Source: a virus
Virus record (IMG/VR): IMGVR_UViG_3300047457_000632
Location: 1 to 36,973 of that record
Direction: 5' to 3' (one strand)
Length of the DNA: 36,973 nucleotides
Below the pieces are notes generated by a model, which worked only from the letters and a program-made list of their open reading frames with translations, did not search any database and was not told where the DNA came from. Below, piece by piece: positions 34,285-36,973 of the stretch (position 1 is the first letter of the stretch; each line of letters starts with the position of its first letter). A program made the translations under genes and the position numbers.

Positions 34285-36973
34285 TATGGTGCTCTCTGAT
34301 TCTGCTGGCGTTGCAACGTGTCCAGCACTATGCGAGCGATTTCATTCGGGTCTGCCTGTGTAGTGACTGAAATCGAAATACCACCAACGTTGACTGTGGT
34401 TGTGGTTACAGTCACATCACCACCACCACCACCACCAACGTTGACCCCACCAATCGAATTGAACATGTTTAGTTGTTCTGGTGTAAGTATGCTGGCATTC
34501 TCTTTTACGTTTGCTAGTGCTTGCGCAAGTAGTATTAAGCTGCCGCGCATCGCATCAACCTTGTCAACATATGTACCAGATAAATCAGTGATTGCTGTTT
34601 TGGCAATCTCCAGACCCTCAACAATAGACTTACGTTTTGTTTCGTCTACATCTGTGAGTGCCATCACGCCATCAATGGCGTCCTGAATCATCTGCTTGCG
34701 TGCGGCTCGCTCTTCTTCACCCTCTTGGTTTGCCGCAGCTTGAGCTAATCCTACTCGAGTGTCATAGTACGTATTGAGTTCGCCAAGTGCTTGGTCATAA
34801 ATCTGTTGCGCACGTTGCTGGGCCTCTGGATCACCTTCCAAACGCACCTTAGTATCATGCAACTTCCAATTAAGTTGCTCAGTATCTTTGATGCGGTCTT
34901 TTTCAATTCCAAGATACTCTTTGGCAAAACTAGCTTGACCATTTACTGCAAGGTCATTTGCTTTGCGCGTAGCTTCAATCAGTTGCAGTCTAGAATACGC
35001 TTCAATGTTTTCACGAGCAAGTAGGCGTTGTCGGTCTTTATCTTCAAGCTTGCTGTTTCGACCTTCTACCAAATCGAGGTCGTTTGCAGTCATTTCGTAC
35101 TGGCTACGTTGAAGCGTCGTAACCATATCGGCATAGAATTCCTGCAAGTCACGAATGCGCTTGCGGTACATTTCTTTGTCGTACTCAATGATTTTTTCGT
35201 TTGCCTCAGCCGCCATTTGAAGCATACGGTCATTGTTGTCCTTGACAACACCGTTGCGCTTCTTAAGCTCCTTGTCAACGTTCTCAGAGATAGCTGCTGG
35301 AACATTAGCAAGACCAGAGTATGCGCGAAACATTTCACGGTCTGCTTGGCCAAGCTTACCAAGACCCTCAGTACCAGGTATGTATATGCCAGTAATCTCA
35401 CGTCGAATCTTAGCAAAGTCAATGCTTTGCAAGTTGTGGAATGAGGTGATGAGTGAGATTACTTGTTCAGTGCTCACCCCCATAGCCCTTGCAATTTCAT
35501 CAGCATTCTTAGTAAGCAGACTCAACGGTAAGAGCGTCTCTTCGGCAGTATATCCAAGCTGATACATTGCCTGATTGTTGTTTGCCAATTGCTCAAATAC
35601 AATTTGCATATTTTGAGCAAGCAACATGTTCATATACGAACTTTGCTCTTGCTGTTGGTTTGCCTGAATTGTTGATGCAATCAAGTCCTGATATGTGCGC
35701 TTTACCTCATCAGCAGCTTCTGCCAATCCATATAGCTTATTGATCCCCTCTTCGGTAAGGTTATTCAATAACAGTTGTGCATCAATATATTCTTTGGCTT
35801 GATTTGTTGTTGTACCAAGCGCAGTGGAAAGAATATGAACCGCTTTATTGTAGTCAGTCACCGCAAGCTTTGCGGCTGCATTTGTGTGCAACTCTAATCG
35901 GCGAGCCTCAATTGCCTGATTCGACTTTTCAATTGCATCATCAATTGCTCGTCTATAGTCACCAGAGTAAATGCCAGCAAACGCAATGCGTTGTTCTTCG
36001 GCTAATTGCAGTGCTTCTGTTGCCATGCGTCGTTGTATAGCAGCACTTGTTCTATATGCTTGTTCTTCAGCATCAATGCGCGCTTTTACTGTTTCGCTTT
36101 GAATAACACCAGAACGCACATACTCTTCATACAGTATTTGCTGTTCTTTTGTTAGCTGACCAGTTAGGTCTAATTGCTGTAATGTGCCATCCATTCCAGC
36201 TCTATTGTAGGCTTGAAACGCTTGCAATCCCAGACTTGCATATGCCAGATGTTCTGCCATTTGTGCAAACGCTGGTTGAGCCAGCTGAGAAAAAAATTGA
36301 CCAACAGTATCAGCTGCATTTGAAGATGCCACCTCAAAATGTCGGTATGTTCTAGTCACATTCTCTAAACGAGCTTGAAGTACACTGGCCTCAATACCTT
36401 GAGAACGAAGTAATTCATTCAAGCCAGCAACCTGAATTGATGCGTTTCCTGCCTGTCTTGCAAGCCTATTCACATCATCAGCTGGCAATTCAAAACGACG
36501 TCGTAGCGACATAGGATCGCCCGACATCAATTCTTGCAGTGCTATGGTTGCGCCTTGGATTCCCTGTACTGGGTCTCGAAGTGTCAACAGCTGAAGTGCG
36601 TCATTGATTTCTCTAACGCTTACTCCATACGCATGTGACATCTGTTGAACTTTCAACAGGTTGTCTGTATTTTCTGCAAGCGTGCCACCAAATGCCATTT
36701 GGTTACGAATAGCCGTTGATAGCGACGTGTTGTATAACTCGGTTGTACGAGATGCGTTATATCCTTGCGCTGATATCAACGCTAGCATTGTTGCATGAGC
36801 ACGAGTAACTTCATTACCGCGTTCAATTAAGTTAAAGAAGTTTTGAAATGCAATTTGCGCTGTGCCAATAGCAAATGTCAGTGAATTGAACACGTGCAAG
36901 CCGTGCTCAAATGCACTAAATGCGCCACCACCAAATCTACCACCAGCACCGCCACCACCACCACCTCCCCCAC
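34284..36973 (-). CDS. Tail tape measure protein, main part (continues at position 389)
   Basis: The frame is open to the right edge and continues at the left end of the window; the complete protein is about 1019 residues. After the glycine-rich linker come hydrophobic-then-helical segments (FNSLTFAIGTAQIAFQNFFNLIERG), then long alpha-helical, Ala/Gln/Glu-rich stretches typical of tape measure proteins (LQLAEEQRIAFAGIYSGDYRRAIDDAIEKSNQAIEARRLEL, ANEKIIEYDKEMYRKRIRDLQEFYADMV). The C terminus has a GGVNVGGGGGGDVTVTTTTVNVGG tail. No peptidase motif is visible. Length and place after the chaperone pair set the identity. Confidence 0.9.
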   Translation of the reverse strand, partial: GGGGGGGGAGGRFGGGAFSAFEHGLHVFNSLTFAIGTAQIAFQNFFNLIERGNEVTRAHATMLALISAQGYNASRTTELYNTSLSTAIRNQMAFGGTLAENTDNLLKVQQMSHAYGVSVREINDALQLLTLRDPVQGIQGATIALQELMSGDPMSLRRRFELPADDVNRLARQAGNASIQVAGLNELLRSQGIEASVLQARLENVTRTYRHFEVASSNAADTVGQFFSQLAQPAFAQMAEHLAYASLGLQAFQAYNRAGMDGTLQQLDLTGQLTKEQQILYEEYVRSGVIQSETVKARIDAEEQAYRTSAAIQRRMATEALQLAEEQRIAFAGIYSGDYRRAIDDAIEKSNQAIEARRLELHTNAAAKLAVTDYNKAVHILSTALGTTTNQAKEYIDAQLLLNNLTEEGINKLYGLAEAADEVKRTYQDLIASTIQANQQQEQSSYMNMLLAQNMQIVFEQLANNNQAMYQLGYTAEETLLPLSLLTKNADEIARAMGVSTEQVISLITSFHNLQSIDFAKIRREITGIYIPGTEGLGKLGQADREMFRAYSGLANVPAAISENVDKELKKRNGVVKDNNDRMLQMAAEANEKIIEYDKEMYRKRIRDLQEFYADMVTTLQRSQYEMTANDLDLVEGRNSKLEDKDRQRLLARENIEAYSRLQLIEATRKANDLAVNGQASFAKEYLGIEKDRIKDTEQLNWKLHDTKVRLEGDPEAQQRAQQIYDQALGELNTYYDTRVGLAQAAANQEGEEERAARKQMIQDAIDGVMALTDVDETKRKSIVEGLEIAKTAITDLSGTYVDKVDAMRGSLILLAQALANVKENASILTPEQLNMFNSIGGVNVGGGGGGDVTVTTTTVNVGGISISVTTQADPNEIARIVLDTLQRQQNQRAP
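36955..36973. repeat. Right copy of 19-bp terminal direct repeat
   Basis: Identical to bases 1-19; marks the circular join inside the tape measure gene. Confidence 0.85.

Noticed and set aside
1-36973. Search for integrase, excisionase partner or attachment site
   Set aside because: No tyrosine or serine recombinase signature on either strand; the tRNA-like elements show no core duplication. Temperate lifestyle by integration is not supported.

Overview
The window looks like one complete circular (or circularly permuted) genome of a tailed siphovirus of about 36,954 bp. The first 19 bases recur exactly as the last 19 (1-19 = 36955-36973). A single reading frame, the tape measure gene, runs in phase across that join, so the linear ends are an arbitrary cut inside a glycine-rich stretch. 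HK97-type capsid, portal-MuF fusion, prohead protease, terminase, a lambda-type G/GT frameshift and a ~1019-residue tape measure protein identify the phage type. I see no integrase, transposase or CRISPR array. The host is a bacterium with canonical Shine-Dalgarno pairing (many AAAGGAGG sites) and sigma70-like promoters; I cannot name it.

Layout. A long leftward (minus) block runs from 18489 down to 1 and, across the circle, from 36973 to 31167. In transcription order it holds small regulatory and membrane genes (18.5-17.4 kb), a secreted lysozyme-like enzyme, a PAPS-reductase-like protein, small DNA-binding and methyltransferase-like genes, a ParB-like protein, terminase small and large subunits, portal, head and fibre-like proteins, protease, major capsid protein, a glycosyltransferase, connectors, tail tube, frameshifted tail chaperones, tape measure and distal tail proteins. 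Most junctions are ATGA, GTGA or TAATG overlaps, so translation is probably coupled. Three tRNA-like elements face rightward at 18.63-18.90 kb and end in a terminator. A leftward block at 19.2-21.5 kb carries an amidase/holin lysis cassette and a DNA methyltransferase.

The rightward block (21.9-31.3 kb) starts with a compositionally distinct, G+C-richer operon of three small genes and an ECF-like sigma factor, flanked on both sides by low-complexity G/T-rich DNA. Next come several single-gene units, each with its own promoter and often a terminator, then recombination and replication genes: an ERF-like protein, an O-like initiator, a DnaC-like loader, an HTH protein and a RusA resolvase.

The most interesting feature is a likely phage-specific regulon. 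Six intergenic sites carry CCGTATC (one TCGTATC) - exactly 17 bp - CGGTAKAT/G, each just upstream of a gene. Four face right (24762, 25243, 25855, 26918). Two face left (24609-24578, and 18541-18510 at the head of the long structural operon). The sigma-factor operon itself has a near-consensus host promoter (TTGACA-17-TACAAT at 21820). This suggests a cascade: host polymerase makes the phage sigma factor, which then switches on dispersed early genes and the late operon.

A second notable system is a set of palindromic iterons (TATAGAAG-AAA-CTTCTATA). One cluster lies inside the initiator gene at 28.82-28.91 kb, as in lambda O. A second, noncoding cluster lies about 9.6 kb away at 19.10-19.20 kb, suggesting two binding loci for one initiator.
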